In this document: piece by piece, positions 13,560-26,423 of the stretch
How the letters are laid out: each line of letters starts with the position of its first letter
How positions within the stretch are numbered: position 1 is the stretch's first letter
Source of the DNA: Erythroxylum novogranatense
Taxonomy: Eukaryota > Streptophyta > Magnoliopsida > Malpighiales > Erythroxylaceae
Assembly: GCA_029891385.1 (NCBI GenBank)
Contig: CM057224.1
Span: 40,622,005 to 40,686,004, forward strand
DNA: 64,000 bases
Direction of reading: 5' to 3'
Translations under genes and position numbers: made by a program
Notes under the pieces: model-generated
Seen by the model: the letters and a program-made list of their open reading frames with translations, nothing else
Database searches by the model: none
What the model was told of the DNA's origin: nothing

Positions 13560-15130
13560 AAATGAATGCATATATCAAAATGAATAATGCATAATTTCAT
13601 TACACAAATATGCATGTTTATCTTATATAATATAACTCATACATCATACACAATTCAATTTCATTGATCATAATTCACCTAAGTCAAAAACTAACAATTC
13701 AATTATTCAACAAATATAATTACACAAAACATACGTAAACAATTTTCATTTCCAACAATCACAAAACATACATAAACAATTTCTATTTTCGTCAATTCCA
13801 TTTCAAACAATTTCAATTCAAAGTTTGGAGATGAAGATCAAGTTAAAGGGTATGATTTACATAATCACAAAACATACACAAACAATTTCATTTCCATTAA
13901 CCAACAATTTCAACCATCATAAATTCACAATTCACAAAATAATGAAATATATATATATAAACAAATTCCATTTTTAACAATTTCTAACAATTTTCATTTC
14001 TTAATTTCAACAATTTCCAACAATTTCATTTCTAATATTTTCTAACAATTTCAATTCAACCATTACAAAAAATACATAAACAATTTCCATTTCCAATATT
14101 TTCCATTCCAATAATTTTAACAATTCCATTTCTAACAATTTTGAACAATTTTAATTCAAAGTTTTAAACATCACAAAACATACATAAACAATTTTATTTC
14201 CATATTTTCAACAATTTCATTTCTAACAACCAACAATTTCATTTCTAACAACCAATAATTTCAACCATCACAAATTTACAATTCAAAAATAATGAAATAT
14301 ATATATATAAACAATTTCTATTTTCAACAATTTCTAACAATTTTCATTTCTTAATTTCAACACTTTCTAACAATTTCATTCTAACATTTTCCAATAATTT
14401 CAATTCAACCATTACAAAACATACATAAACAATTTCTATTTCTAACATTTATATATTCCCAATAATTTTCAACAACTCTATTTCTAACAATTTGAACAAT
14501 TTCAATTCAAAGTTTCAAACATTACAAAACATACATTAACAATTTTCATTTTCAAACTTCCAACAATTTCATTTCTAACAACCAACAATTTCATTTCCAA
14601 CAACCGACAATTCAACCATCACAAATTCACAATTCACAAAATAATGAAATATACATAAACAATTTCCATTTTCAACAATTTCTAACAATTTTCATTTCTT
14701 AATTTCAACAATTTTCAGCAATTTCATTTCTAACATTTTCTAACAATTTAAATTCAACCATTACAAAACATACATAAGCAATTTCATTCTAATTTTTCTA
14801 TTCTCAATAATTTTCAACAATTCTATTTCCAACAATTTTAAACAATTTCAATTCAAAGTTTCAAACATCACAAAACATACATAAATAATTTCTTTTTCCA
14901 ATTTTCAATTTCCTTTCTAACAACTAACAAGTCCATTTCCAACAACCAACAATTTCAACCATCACAAATTCATTTCTAACAATTTCAATTCAACAATTAC
15001 AAAAACATACATAAACAATTTTATTTCCAATAATTTCCAACAATTTTTGTTCTAATAATTTCCAACAAAATTTATCACAAAACATACCAGTAATTTCTAA
15101 CAATTTCCACCACAAAACATACACAAAAAA
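13560..15130. repeat. G-poor low-complexity array with a period of about 350 bases
   Basis: The plus strand is almost free of G and is built of short phrases such as AACAATTTCATTTC and ACATACATAAACAATTT. A larger order is visible: the block starting TAATGAAATATA recurs at 13941, 14290 and 14642, spacings of 349 and 352. It lies between the hAT BED region and the hAT right end, so it is probably an expanded non-coding part of that transposon. Confidence 0.8.
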
Positions 15131-15734
15131 TCAACTACAATAAATTTGTTTTTCAAATTTAAGAGCAAAAAATACACCAAAAGAATCAATGTCAGGTCGG
15201 GTTGGGATTGAATTTGGATCTATTTCAGATATGGCATCGAGGGTGGTGGGGTTTGTCGGTGGCATCAAGGTTCTTGGGTGTGCGATGGTGATCATCGAAA
15301 GGTCGAAGAGGGAGTGGTGGTGACTAGCGACAATGAAGAAGAGAGAGAGTAAGAGTGTGAGAGAGAAAATAATGAGAGGAAGAAGAAGGAGAGGAATGTC
15401 AAGTGTGAGTGTGGGAGGGAGTTTGATTTTTTCCATAAAAGAGAGAGTGAGAGTGTGAGTTAGTGAGAGATAAAAAGAAAATGAAGAATATGTGGTTGTA
15501 GGTAACGTCAGGTTTGGGGGGAGGGAAGAAGAGGGGTTTGAAGAATTTTTTTTTTATAGAAATAACCCTAAAAATTTTAAATTTTTTCGGTATTGGCTGA
15601 TATATGACATATATTTTGAATATTAGCTGGTATCAACCAAAACAGGTTGGTACAGACCAGTACATGAGGTTGGTGTCAAAGCACTCGTTTTTGTACCATT
15701 TTTCGGTCAGTATAGTATAAATGTCAAAACTCTG
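15131..15734 (-). mobile_element. Probable right end of the hAT element
   Basis: 15560-15734 carries repeated near-phrases of the type GGTAC and TACCA and ends ...GTCAAAACTCTG. Read from the right this gives CAGAGTTTTGACA, a plausible hAT terminal inverted repeat beginning CAGAG. The opposite end was not found (it may lie beyond the gap), so the boundary is tentative. The open stretch at 15131-15436 (minus) is low complexity and Leu/Thr/Ser-rich and is not called as a gene. Confidence 0.4.
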
Positions 15735-16737
15735 CTTTCAAGTACACCAGTTAGACAAGAAGTTTAAGGTTTAAAAGGTTTAATCGATATTAGGTCGTCA
15801 TAAAATCGGATAAAGATTAAATAAAATTTTAAAATATAATTGAAAGAGATTATCCTTATCTATCAAAGAATTTAATGTTTTATTAAAAGAGAGATTTTAA
15901 ATAAACATTAATTAATTTATTTTGTTTTATATGAACATATTAATTTACAAAATTAACAAATTAATTATTTTAATAATAAAGTCTTATCTGGTAACCAATA
16001 ATGATGGGATTGGAATTTAAAATGAGAAACGAAAATAAAAAGTGAGAATTTGGAATGGAAATGGAGTTACTGATTTTATGTATTTGGTATGCAAGTAATA
16101 AATAGAAGTTAATAGTTATACCAATATTTGGTATCAGATATTAAGAATGGTAATGACAATTTTTACTTATGTTTGGTTATTATATGGTTAATTTTGTAAA
16201 TAAATAATTAAAATATTTTGTATTATTATTAATTAATAAAAATTAAATGATTCAATAAATTATTGATTTTAAATAATCATGTATGATTCTTTTTATAAGA
16301 ATAAAATTAAAAATCTTAATGAACTTATTTTGATATAAATCATTGAATAAAAATAAAATAATTATGAAATAAATTAAATAAAGTAATGTGCAATGTTGAT
16401 AATAATATCTTAATAAGAATCAATCAAAATGATGTATTGTCTAAATAAAACTAATATTAAATTATGAAATAGAGAGAAGAAACATAAAAAGAGAAGGAAA
16501 AAGTTATCTTTGCAATTATTTATTTTGTTATTCTTAACATTTGATTTCATGCACTGTACATAAAATTTAGAATTATTTAAAAATTATTTCAGATTTTCGA
16601 TTCTTATCTTATCCATTGTTAGCAACCAAATAAGTAAAAATTAAGAAATATAAGTTAAATACTTATTCTTATGTTTTCATTCCTAATTATTAAATATACA
16701 TTAAAATTTATTAAAATTAAAAATTAAAAATTAAAAA
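15735..16737. other. AT-rich intergenic DNA
   Basis: About 1 kb of strongly AT-rich sequence with no supported gene, RNA or terminal repeat. It separates the hAT remains from the IRR-like gene. Confidence 0.7.
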
Positions 16738-17120
16738 TCGAAAGATTTTAAAATTTTACGGTAACCTGAGGCTTTTAACCAATCAATGAAGGGCTTCTCT
16801 CTGTTGCTTCCTAAAGACTGTCGAATCCTTCACACCGTTTCCTCAGGGGTAATTTTGTCAACTGTGAACTTTTTATTCCATTCCCTCGAAAGCCCGGCTT
16901 TTCTCCGTAGCCAAACAGGACGCGTTGTTATTCAGCTAGGGTTTCAGTTGGTTACCATTTGGCGATTCCGCATCGGCCCGTTTCAATCCGATCGTCATTA
17001 TGAATGTGATGAAGAAACTTTGACCAGTTGAATCCTTTAGCGAGTTAGAGCTTCATTAATCTTCGCTAGTCTCAAGATTTCTACGGTTTTTTTTTTCTGA
17101 AAACTATTGAGTTTCGCCCT
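16738..17120 (+). promoter_or_regulatory. Promoter and 5' UTR region of the IRR-like gene
   Basis: Base composition rises sharply at about 16760. A CCAAT-type motif (AACCAATCA) lies near 16777 and a perfect telo-box TAGGGTTT lies at 16937-16944. Telo-boxes are common near the transcription start of plant growth and RNA-metabolism genes. No clear TATA box is seen. An 81-codon open stretch at 16786-17031 could act as an upstream ORF, but nothing shows that it is translated. Confidence 0.45.
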
Positions 17121-20100
17121 ATGGCTGATCGCAACAATAACAACAACGGCACTAACGGCGGCGGAACCAGTACTGGCGGCGCGAAGCCAATATGGATGAA
17201 GCAAGCGGAGGAAGCGAAGATTAAGAGCGAAGCCGAGAAAGCGGCCGCCGCAAAGCAGCATTCGAGGCGACTTTCAAATCGTTGGCGACGAACAATCCTG
17301 AAAAGCCTTTAGATTCCGAGTCGGAGGAAGAGGAAGTCGACGATGATGATTTGGAAAGCAAACCTGTGGGCCCTGTGGACCCCGCCAGGTGCACAGCTGC
17401 CGGAGCAGGCATTGGCGGCGGGACTGCCTGCGCGGCATCAACGTTCGTGGTGGTGACGAAAGACGCCGACGGAAGAAAGGTTCCGCATGGTGGAGCTGTG
17501 ATTAAGGTTAAGGTGGCGCCGGGAGTGGGTGTCGGTGGAACGGAGCAAGACGGGATTGTGAAGGATATGGGGGATGGGACTTATACAGTTAATTATGTTG
17601 TTCCCAAGAGGGGTAATTATATGTTGGGTATTGAGTGTAACGGGAAACCCATAATGGGGAGTCCATTCCCTGTGTTCTTCAGTCAAGGTGAGTGTTCTCT
17701 GTTGTAAATTGTAACATCTTATGCGGTATTTGTTTTCTGGGTAAGCATTTAATAGTTTAAGAGTTCCAAGTTGGATATGAATTATTTTTATAGTCTTTAG
17801 ATTGTACGGGAAATGTGAATAATGTGAATGATTGTTCCACCAGACACCTCGTATATTTTTTACTGTTTCTGGAGAACTTTGGGTACATGTTGGTTTAGAT
17901 CACATAATATTTACTGTCGGATGTTCTCTCAGGTACTACCACGAGTGGAGTTCTGGGTATGGCTCCTGTATCAACATTTCCTAATCTAGTCAATCAGACT
18001 ATGCCCAACATGCCCAATTATTCTGGCTCTGTTTCTGGGGCATTTCCGGGGTTACTAGGACTGACTCCGGGAAGTGTTCCTGGTGCCTCAGGCGGAGTTA
18101 TTTTGCCTGGAATCGGGGCATCTCTTGGGGAAGTTTGTAGAGATTACCTTAATGGTCGGTGTGCAAAAACTGATTGCAAGCTCAATCATCCACCACACAA
18201 TTTGCTAATGACCGCATTGAGTGCACTAACCTCGATGGGGAATCTTAGTCAGATGCCTATGGCACCTTCTGCAGCTGCAATGGCTGCTGCTCAGGCTATT
18301 GTTGCTGCTCAAGCGCTTCAAGCTCATGCTGCTCAATTACAGGCACAAGCTCAGTCTGCAAAAGATTCTTCTGGTATTTGCTCTTGTTTAAATAGTTAGC
18401 TTGTTCGTGCGGCTGCTACTCTTCATCTACTGATGCTGTTGCTTTTAGCATAATTCTATACTTGTTTCCTCATTTTCTAGGCTCACCTGACAAATCTGGA
18501 AAGGAAGATCAACTGAAAAAGACACTCCAAGTGAGCAATCTTAGCCCACTTCTGACTGCAGAGCAGCTGAAACAATTGTTCAGCTTTTGTGGCACAGTTG
18601 TTGGATGTACCATCACCGATTCAAAGCATTTTGCGTACATAGAATACTCAAAACCTGAAGAAGCAACTGCTGCTTTAGCATTGAACAATATGGATGTTGG
18701 GGGTCGACCACTAAATGTTGAAATGGCTAAATCACTTCCTCAGAAGCCACTTTCAAGTGCTTCATTGGCTTCATCTTCTCTGCCATTAATGCAACAAGCT
18801 GTTGCGATGCAGCAAATGCAGTTTCAACAGGCTTTGATTATGCAACAAACTATGAATCAACAGCAAGCTGCTAACCGAGCTGCTTCCATGAAGTCTGCAA
18901 CTGAGTTAGCAGCTGCTAGAGCTGCAGAAATAAGTCAGAAGTTAAAAGCTGACGGGCTTGTTGTTGTAGATGAGGTCGAAAAGAAAGAAAAATCAAGGTA
19001 TATTTCCATGGTCTCCTGTCGTGCCATAAGAAGTACTGATTTTGCTGAAGTTGTAATTACTAGTCTGTCTTGTGTTTGGAAAAGGAAAACAATGATCTTA
19101 TGTTGAATTTTCGATATGGGTCTTGGGGAAGAAAAGCTATTCCTGTTATGTATGCGTTTGTGTAATTGCTATTTCAATTTGTTGGAAACCTTTTCTTCAT
19201 AATTCTTGTTCTCTGCAAAAAATCAATTGGAATGCTTATGGTCCACGAAATTCAGAATAACTGATAAGTTGTGTTTGGGGGTGTGAAGGGATCTTATCAC
19301 AACATTAATTTGGTGTTTCATGTTCATAAGCATGAGATATGAGATGGTAGATAACCTATTGTTTAGAACCTGGCTGCTTCAATGAATTTGTCCATATTTA
19401 ATTCAATATTATGACACCAATATTTCCATTTACGTTTTTTATAACCCACAAAATTTGCAAGCATATGTTCTTGTTATTGTATCATACTTACTTGCATCTT
19501 CTTGATAATTATGGAAGTAAAGTAAATGCAACAAATTAGGCATACATCCTTTTGCATTTTTGTAATCTACTAATGTATTGAACTTTGATTGAAGGTCTCC
19601 ATCAATATCTCGAGCCAAGTCAAGGTCCAAGTCAAGGTCACCAGTTAGCTATCGACATAGGCGAAGGTCTCGCTCTTACTCACCTCCATCTCGCCGCCAG
19701 ATAGATCGTAGGTCTAGGTCACCAGTCAGGTATCATCATCATTCAAGATATGAGAGTAAACGCGGTCATATAGAGATATTAGGGGTGATAGTAATAGATC
19801 TAGAAGACGGATAGGTCACCCGATCACCATTCATCTCTTTCAAGGAGAAGTAGGAGTGTTAGCCCTCGATTGAGAAAATACCGTAGGCCTGATTCAAGCT
19901 CACCAAAACCTCGGAAAGAAAGTTCACCACATAGGTCAGGGAAATCATTGCATGGATCTTCAAGATCACCTAGGCGTCATAGTGAAAGTAGGTTATCACC
20001 TCGAAATGGTAGTGATAAGAAACTCTCTAGGTCCAAATCAGTGGAGCACTTAAATGACACTGAGAATGAGAAGTCAAAGCAACATGAGAGAGGGCGATCC

Positions 20101-21082
20101 AGGTCATTATCTAAGGAGAGAAAATATCAAAGAAGCATGGATTCCTGAATTTGGATGAAGATGAACCAAGCCATAGGAGGCGGTCAAGGGCAAAAGCTGT
20201 GGAAGTTAAACAACAGTCAGATGAGAAAGTTGCTAAATCCAAGGGTGAAAGAGTTAAACATAGTGATAGAAAGAGGTCCAGATCAAAATCTGTGGAAAGA
20301 AGACAACATTCGAGGGAGAAAGGAGATGGAGGCCGAGACAGAAAGTCTAAACATCGAGATAGGAGAAGGTCCAGGTCTTTATCTATTGACAGTAAGCATC
20401 ATGGAGAAGGTAGGTCATCCCGAAGGAGTGGAGAGGACAGGAAATCAAAGCACAGGAGGCTATCCAGATCAGTATCTCCTGGGAGCAAGCACAGCTCTGA
20501 TAATAGGAAAGATGAGACTATTAGTGAAAGGTCAAAACATAGTAACAGGCGACGATCAGTGTCAACTGAGGATGAGCAATGCAGATCTTCAAGAGATATA
20601 GTGGATAGTAAATATAAAAAGAGAAGAAAGTCTAGATCAAAATCTGTGGAGAGAACATATCACCTAAAGGACGAGAAAGTTGTAAAAAATGATGAGAATT
20701 TGATGCATTCTGACCGCAGATATGGCAAGTCAAAAGATGCCTTCAAAGAACAAGGTACTTTTGTTAAATATTTAACTGATACTGGCAAGGAGGAAGTATG
20801 TACTTCAAAACTTGAGGGTTATGATTTGAGGGGACCAATGGAAAATATTGATGTGGTTAATAACCAAAGTATCAGGAACAAATCTGTCTCAGATGTCAAC
20901 ATTAGTTTCATTAATAAAAACTGAATATCCAGAGCTTTAATTGGTTGGACATAACAACTTATGTGGGAAGAAAACATCTTATCTGCTGTTCTTTCATTCA
21001 GCATTCACTTGTTTTGTATCTTTGTATTTTTGCAGGATTGGAAGAAGAGAATGAATCTCAAACAGTCAGCTCAGATGAATAA
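17121..21082 (+). CDS. IRR: IRR-like SR-related RNA-binding protein (filamin repeat, CCCH finger, RRM, RS tail)
   Basis: Related to Arabidopsis AT3G23900 (IRR), a nuclear RNA-binding protein that affects splicing of defence transcripts. My exons: 17121-17687, 17933-18373, 18481-18997, 19595-20754, 21036-21082, all with GT-AG introns in phase. Start: MADRN..., then KPIWMKQAEEAK. Domains by approximate residue: acidic stretch 60-80; filamin-type Ig repeat 103-188 ending GSPFPVFFS; CCCH finger 257-275 (C-x7-C-x4-C-x3-H); Ala/Gln-rich linker; RRM 349-422 with LQVSNL and KHFAYIEY; then a long Arg/Ser tail. If four missing bases are allowed for (near 17254, 19768, 19810, 20145) the length is 911 residues. 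If the last intron is kept, the frame stops at 20924, giving 952. All four breaks are single-base losses between well-preserved coding stretches, so an intact gene with consensus errors is likelier than a pseudogene. Confidence 0.88.
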
Positions 21083-21760
21083 GCTTGGCAGCATTGCCAT
21101 GAGCAAGGAGTTAAATGAAGTTTCTCAACTAAAGATGAATGAGATTATTGTTTCACATCTGGCGGATCAGAGTTGTGGCCCTAGCAGCCTGAATTTGAGA
21201 ATCTCATTCTACTCTTAGAAGTTCATTGAGATCCATGAATTTAAAGCTGTGCACTATCTGACATGAACTTAAGATCTCTCAATGTTTCTTTGGTGCATGG
21301 ATTTTTCTGTCAGTTCTTTGCTTCTCATGAGCAGGAACGGCATTTTTTTCCCCCTTTTTCCTTTCCTTAAAAACTTTGCAGGTCTACTTGTAGCAGATTG
21401 GAACTAGTCTAAGGAATGTCATGAAATAGATATGGGTTAAATGTTTCAAGAGGTGTTCTGCTGTTATCTGCACCAATTCAGTCTTTGTAGCAAGCTTCCA
21501 AAACTGCTAGATGTATGTTGCACCATTCCTTTGTTGTTATAATCATGAACTTTGTGATGGCAGCTTTACTGAATTATTGTTTGAGGTGCTTTTTTAATTC
21601 TTTTTCTTTGGATATGAATTCATACTTGAAACCATACATTTCCACAAGAAAGCGGTTCGAGGTCACATATAGAGGGATGTATATAATCAATTTTATGTAT
21701 GTGAAGTCTAAATGCTTGGTTGAGATCATATGCAATGTTAGAAAGTAATAAAGGTTATGT
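21083..21760 (+). other. Probable 3' UTR of the IRR-like gene
   Basis: Non-coding sequence after either possible stop. A canonical AATAAA lies at 21747-21752 and could set the transcript end. The true end cannot be fixed from sequence alone. Confidence 0.4.
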
Positions 21761-24649
21761 TGGTTTTTCTATATATCACCCGTATTATTAAGTCATCCTT
21801 GCCCTTTTTTTCTGTTTACTTTGTCAATGCTTTCATCCTTGTTTAACGTGACAGCTTCTGGGATATGTGGTAGCATGTTTATAGGTTCATGTTTATTTGG
21901 GTCAGTCATATCCCAAATTCATGCAGATAGTACTGGTGTTTCCAATGGAGCTACTTGAAATCAGTTTTGGCAGTGTTAATAGTTCTCTTATAGAATGGAA
22001 GGTGTGCAGTCATTGCAATGGGATGTGCGTTGGGCTTTCTACTTAGAATCATTTAAGGCCTGTTGATAAATGAAGTGGATTCAATACCTTTTGACACTAC
22101 TTATTTTAACTTGTGCAAATGTATAACAAAACTTCATCCTTACTCTAGCCATCTTTCTCCTTTTTCTTTTTTTTTTTTCTTTTCCTTCTGTCTTTTCCTT
22201 CTTTCTTCCTTCCCAAGGTGTTATCTTTGATTGTTGAAGATACTTCTGTGGTCAAGTGAAACAAGAGGTTGCTTGGATGCATTTTTTGAAGTTGCACGGT
22301 GTTCAATTTAGCAGATTTCCTGACTCACTTTGAAGTAATGAGGAGTGCAAATATTTGGATTTCAACAGGTAATATTTTCTTTAATTGTCCAAGTTCTGCA
22401 TGATTCTTCTAATGCCTTTCATACAGACATATCTTTGAAAACGGCAGTTCTTTTGGTGATTTGATTTTTTTTAAGTCAACGGAACAATTTCTGCCTAGAG
22501 TCATTTTAGATGTCCAAGTTCCATTGCATGCTATGTTAAACTTTTGTTTCTAATACTGTTGCCCTATATTTCTTGATACGCTTGGACATTCCTGGGTTTT
22601 AGGCCTTTTCTTCGGAGACAGTAACAGGCTATTGTAATTTATGTCTGCACATTGTAATTGAAAATAGTTGGATTACGGTAACAGTTTGCTTGAATCTGAC
22701 TTTTGTGCTGCATGTCCATTTAAATGAGAGATGGGTGTGGAGAAGTTGAGATAGAAAGGGGAACACCAATAAATGAGGGGCTATTTTGTATGAAATGAAG
22801 GTGCAATTACATATGAAAAGACTATCTAGGTGATGGGGAGCAAGGAAAAGGGGAAGGATCTTTCAGGGGTTGATGGTAGGGAGAAAAAGTAAGTGCTTAT
22901 GCTGATCTGTTAGGTTTGGCAGTGTCTAATCAGTATTCTGTGGAATTTCATGCCCAATAGTCAATGGTTAGCAAACGGGAGTTGATGAGGTACGAAAGGT
23001 TTTGAAGGATCTTGTAATGACTGGAATGTTGCTTATGATAAGCAGATGCTCCTAACTTGGGTATTAACATTTTCATATTATGAGTGGATGGGAGTCGGGG
23101 GGGAAGGGAGAGGCTGTTGATGGCAAAATTAGTGGTCTTGCCACCATGTAAAAAGCACCATTGGAACATCTTGTAAGAATCAACAAGAGCAACCGTAGAG
23201 AACCATGTACATGACAACGGTCTAACCTTGTTTCAGATACCCTATCTAGTGAGTGAAACTTTTCCCTTTTCTTTTGGAGTACTTAAACCTATCCGTGTTC
23301 TTCTCGTTTTGGTTTAATGTTTTCTTGGAAGGATGGCCATGAGATATGATGGCTGGGAGTGAACCTGTGGAGCTTGGGGATGTACTACAAAATGCTGGCT
23401 TGAGAGTTCCATTTCTTTTCTTTTTTCTTTTTTCCTTGTCTCTGGTGTGTGTTTCCCCTTTTTCTTTGGAGTTTCATGTTTATTCATATTTCTTTGTTCC
23501 TTTTAGTACTTATTCTCCTAATTCCAGTTGGAGTTGGCAATTTAAGGATCTAACTTCTCAAAGAACTAAGTTTGTTCGTGGAGTGAATATATATATATAT
23601 AGTTCTTTGAGAAGTCAGATCCTTATATATATATATATGATTTAGCGCATATTGACGATGTTTGTTTAATCAAGTTATTTTTGTACATTCTTAGGATTTT
23701 ATTTTGTCGCGGCATTGCACTACACCGAATCAATTTTTTTGAATAAAAAACTCAATTTGGAATCTAGGGGACATTGCTATTTTAAGTTGGGTTTAGAAAA
23801 TTAAAAGATAAGATGGGTTTATTTTAATAGAAAATTAAAAGATAAGATGAGAATGCAGTCCGAGACAAATACCGAAGGCGATTAAATGTTATTCGCTTGA
23901 GCTTCTTCAACAAGGCAAGTTTGAGCGGGAGTCAAGGATGAAAGCCATTACTCTCTGTCACAGGGCATGAAGTGGATAGTATCGGATTTATCACGGATGA
24001 TTCAGGTTGATTTGCAATAATAAACATGTTCTCTTCTCCTTCCTTTTGTGACTCTACTCGACCCTACTTCATCTTGCTTTTAAGTTATGAAACGATGTAC
24101 CATATTTTCTCAATCTTTAAATGCTTAGCATGATCTTGAATCTTTTCTTTTCCGGTACTACCCAAAGAGTACAAGGAACAGAACAAGCCATCCCATGGTA
24201 AGTGATAAAGCGTGGTTAGCAAGCCAATCTAAGGATGTGATTTAATTATAGAGTTGAATAATTATCCTGTATCAAACTCAGTTAATTACACATTATCTGA
24301 AATATCTTTACTCCTGAGTTAAAAGTGTTATATAGTGAATAACCTATTAGTATTACAGTAATGAACAAATTCATAATTACCCGCTACACAAGCCACCTCC
24401 TTGACAATTTCCCGGCATTTGTTGATCACTCCGTTTCTCTTTTTTTTTTAATCTACGAAATATTTTAAGAGGGTTTTAACTATAGAAAGGTATCTTTAAA
24501 TCATTTATTTTTAAATTAATTTTGCTCCAGTTGAGTAAGTTTTTTATGGAGGTAAAATTTTGGCCTCAAGTTTTAAATCGTTGCATGTACGAGAACGGTT
24601 CGAACTCACAACCTTATTTAAGTTAGAAGAGCTCATTGTCAACTTACTT
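21761..24649. other. Intergenic region, no gene supported
   Basis: I see no conserved protein, tRNA or LTR here. It holds a pyrimidine-rich run at about 22150-22215, a hairpin at 23544-23624 (listed separately) and scattered short open stretches without recognisable content, including 22948-23217 (minus) and 23346-23645 (plus). Confidence 0.6.
23544..23624. repeat. Inverted repeat, 24-base arms around an AT microsatellite
   Basis: Arm 23544-23567 and arm 23601-23624 are reverse complements with one mismatch. The loop of 33 bases includes an AT dinucleotide run, and a second AT run follows directly at 23625-23638. It could be a small foldback element or a replication-slippage product. No target duplication was recognised. 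Confidence 0.8.
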
Positions 24650-24869
24650 ACGTCTTGGGATTACTCCGTTTCTCATCGATAATTAGACGAAAGTGTTAAT
24701 GTTTACGTCTTGGGATTACTCCGTTTCTCATCGATAATTAGACAAAAGTGTTAATGTTTACGTCTTGGGATTACTCCGTTTCTCATCGATAATTAGACAA
24801 AAGTGTTAATGTTTACGTCTTGGGATTACTCCGTTTCTCATCGATAATTAGACGAAAGTGTTAATGTAT
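24650..24869. repeat. Four tandem copies of a 55-base unit
   Basis: The unit starts ACGTCTTGGGATTACTCCG and is repeated four times with a period of exactly 55. Copies differ by one base (GACGAAAG in units 1 and 4, GACAAAAG in units 2 and 3), and the last unit ends TGTAT where the others have TGTTT. A single related phrase (CACTCCGTTTCTC) occurs at about 24428, outside the array. Confidence 0.95.
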
Positions 24870-25450
24870 CCTTTGCGATGTCGCATCTTCAAAACCTGAC
24901 TTCACTTCGCCTCAGGCCTTCCCCCTTGCATTGCTTAACAGAAAAATTAAATATCAGTTTATTTCTATTTTTATATCTATTTTTAGTTTATATTTAATTT
25001 TGGTTTTTTTCAATTTTAAAAAACAAATTAATTTTTCTATTTTAAATCTAATTAAAATTATGAATAATTTAATATTATATATTTAATTAACTAAAATTAA
25101 TTATTAATATGAATTATGAATAATTTAATTTTACTTATTAAAATCAAATTAAATAAATTTAATTTCATAGTTATTAATAAATATATAAATTTAAATAAAA
25201 TTTGATTTAATAATTATAATGTATTTAAAAGAAAATTTAATTTTAAATTATTTATCTTAATAAAATAAAATATTTTTATAAATAAATCGTTAATAAATAT
25301 TATATAAGTGGTTAAAATAATTTTATTTAATTAAAATTATCTTTAAATTTTATTTACCATGTAATAATATAATTATATTAATATTAATAACTAAAAAGAA
25401 ATTTGTTTTTATTTAAAAGATAACTGAATATAAAAATAAAAATAGAATTA
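24870..25450. other. Very AT-rich spacer upstream of SPT16
   Basis: From about 24945 the sequence consists of A/T runs with almost no G or C. No gene or motif is supported. Confidence 0.7.
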
Positions 25451-26423
25451 AACCGCTTAAAATGTTCCTTAGAAACAGTTGAGTTACGACAATGCCCAAC
25501 TGCCCAGCTTATTCTACGAATAAAAAGAAATAAATTGCACCATCTCCTACCTCACTGCACTTTCATTTTCTCCTTCATTGCACTTTTTCTACTGTTTTTC
25601 CTTGATTGTTTCCTCTCTCTCAAGTCCGTGTGCTTAGTGATTTCTGTAAGTATTCCCAATCGTTCGCCCTTCTTTCTTTTTTTTTTCAAAACAAATTCTT
25701 GGCTATTTTTTCGACTTTTTCACATGAAGTTTCTACTGTTTCGTTATAACTTAGCACCGCTGCGAGTCGCCCTCTCAAGACGGAGTCTCTACTTATTTGT
25801 TTCTTCACTGTACGCTGGCACTGTCCTCCGGTACAGAGCAGATAGAGGTGAGTTTTTATCCTTTTTAAACGTGTTTTCTAGTTGTAGAAGTGTTTTGTGC
25901 TAGCGGAACCCTAAATTTGGATTTAATTAGATGTCCTTTATTTTATTTTTATCAATTTTATTTTATTTTCTTTTAATTTCAAGCTAGCGGTGAAGTTTTC
26001 AATCTATTTTTTGCATTTCGTAGTGATCCATTTTAAGCCCTAAAGTTCAAATGTTAACGTAAAAAATTGCATAAATAGATTGGAGTTTTTAGTTCTGCTT
26101 GTTGGTAAAGTTTCTTGTTACGATTGATCGAGCTGTGTTTTTGCTCGTCTTTACCGACGTTGATGGTTTTGGTAGTCTTAGTAAAATTCTAAACCCTAAT
26201 TGTGCTTTGTCTTCACTTACCCTTGCTGAAAAAATGAATTTACATCTTCCCTTGTTCCGTTACATGTCACCTCTCTCCAGAATTTGTTAGCATTGGACAG
26301 GGTACCTATTGTATTATAATGACAGCCTGTTGTGTTGATGCCTGGAAACATAATTTCATAAAGCAGATGCGTTGGTCATAGGTCCTGATTATATTTTACT
26401 GTTACAGACAGTTTTCAGTTTCA
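25451..26423 (+). promoter_or_regulatory. SPT16 promoter, 5' UTR and 5' UTR intron
   Basis: A pyrimidine-rich leader begins near 25540. A canonical donor (GAG|GTGAG) at 25848 and an acceptor (TTACAG) ending at 26407 bracket a likely 5' UTR intron of about 560 bases, leaving 16 untranslated bases before the ATG at 26424. Inside the intron a perfect telo-box AAACCCTA lies at 26191-26198. Leader introns with telo-boxes are frequent in strongly expressed plant housekeeping genes. No TATA box was recognised. Confidence 0.55.

Noticed and set aside
16786..17031. 81-codon open frame upstream of the IRR-like gene
   Set aside because: It lies in the probable leader of that gene. It may be an upstream ORF, but nothing supports a separate protein.
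17121..21082. IRR-like gene as a pseudogene because of four frame breaks
   Set aside because: Splice sites and all domains are intact, there are no in-frame stops apart from those caused by the one-base losses, and the lesion type matches the rest of the window. A consensus error is the simpler explanation.
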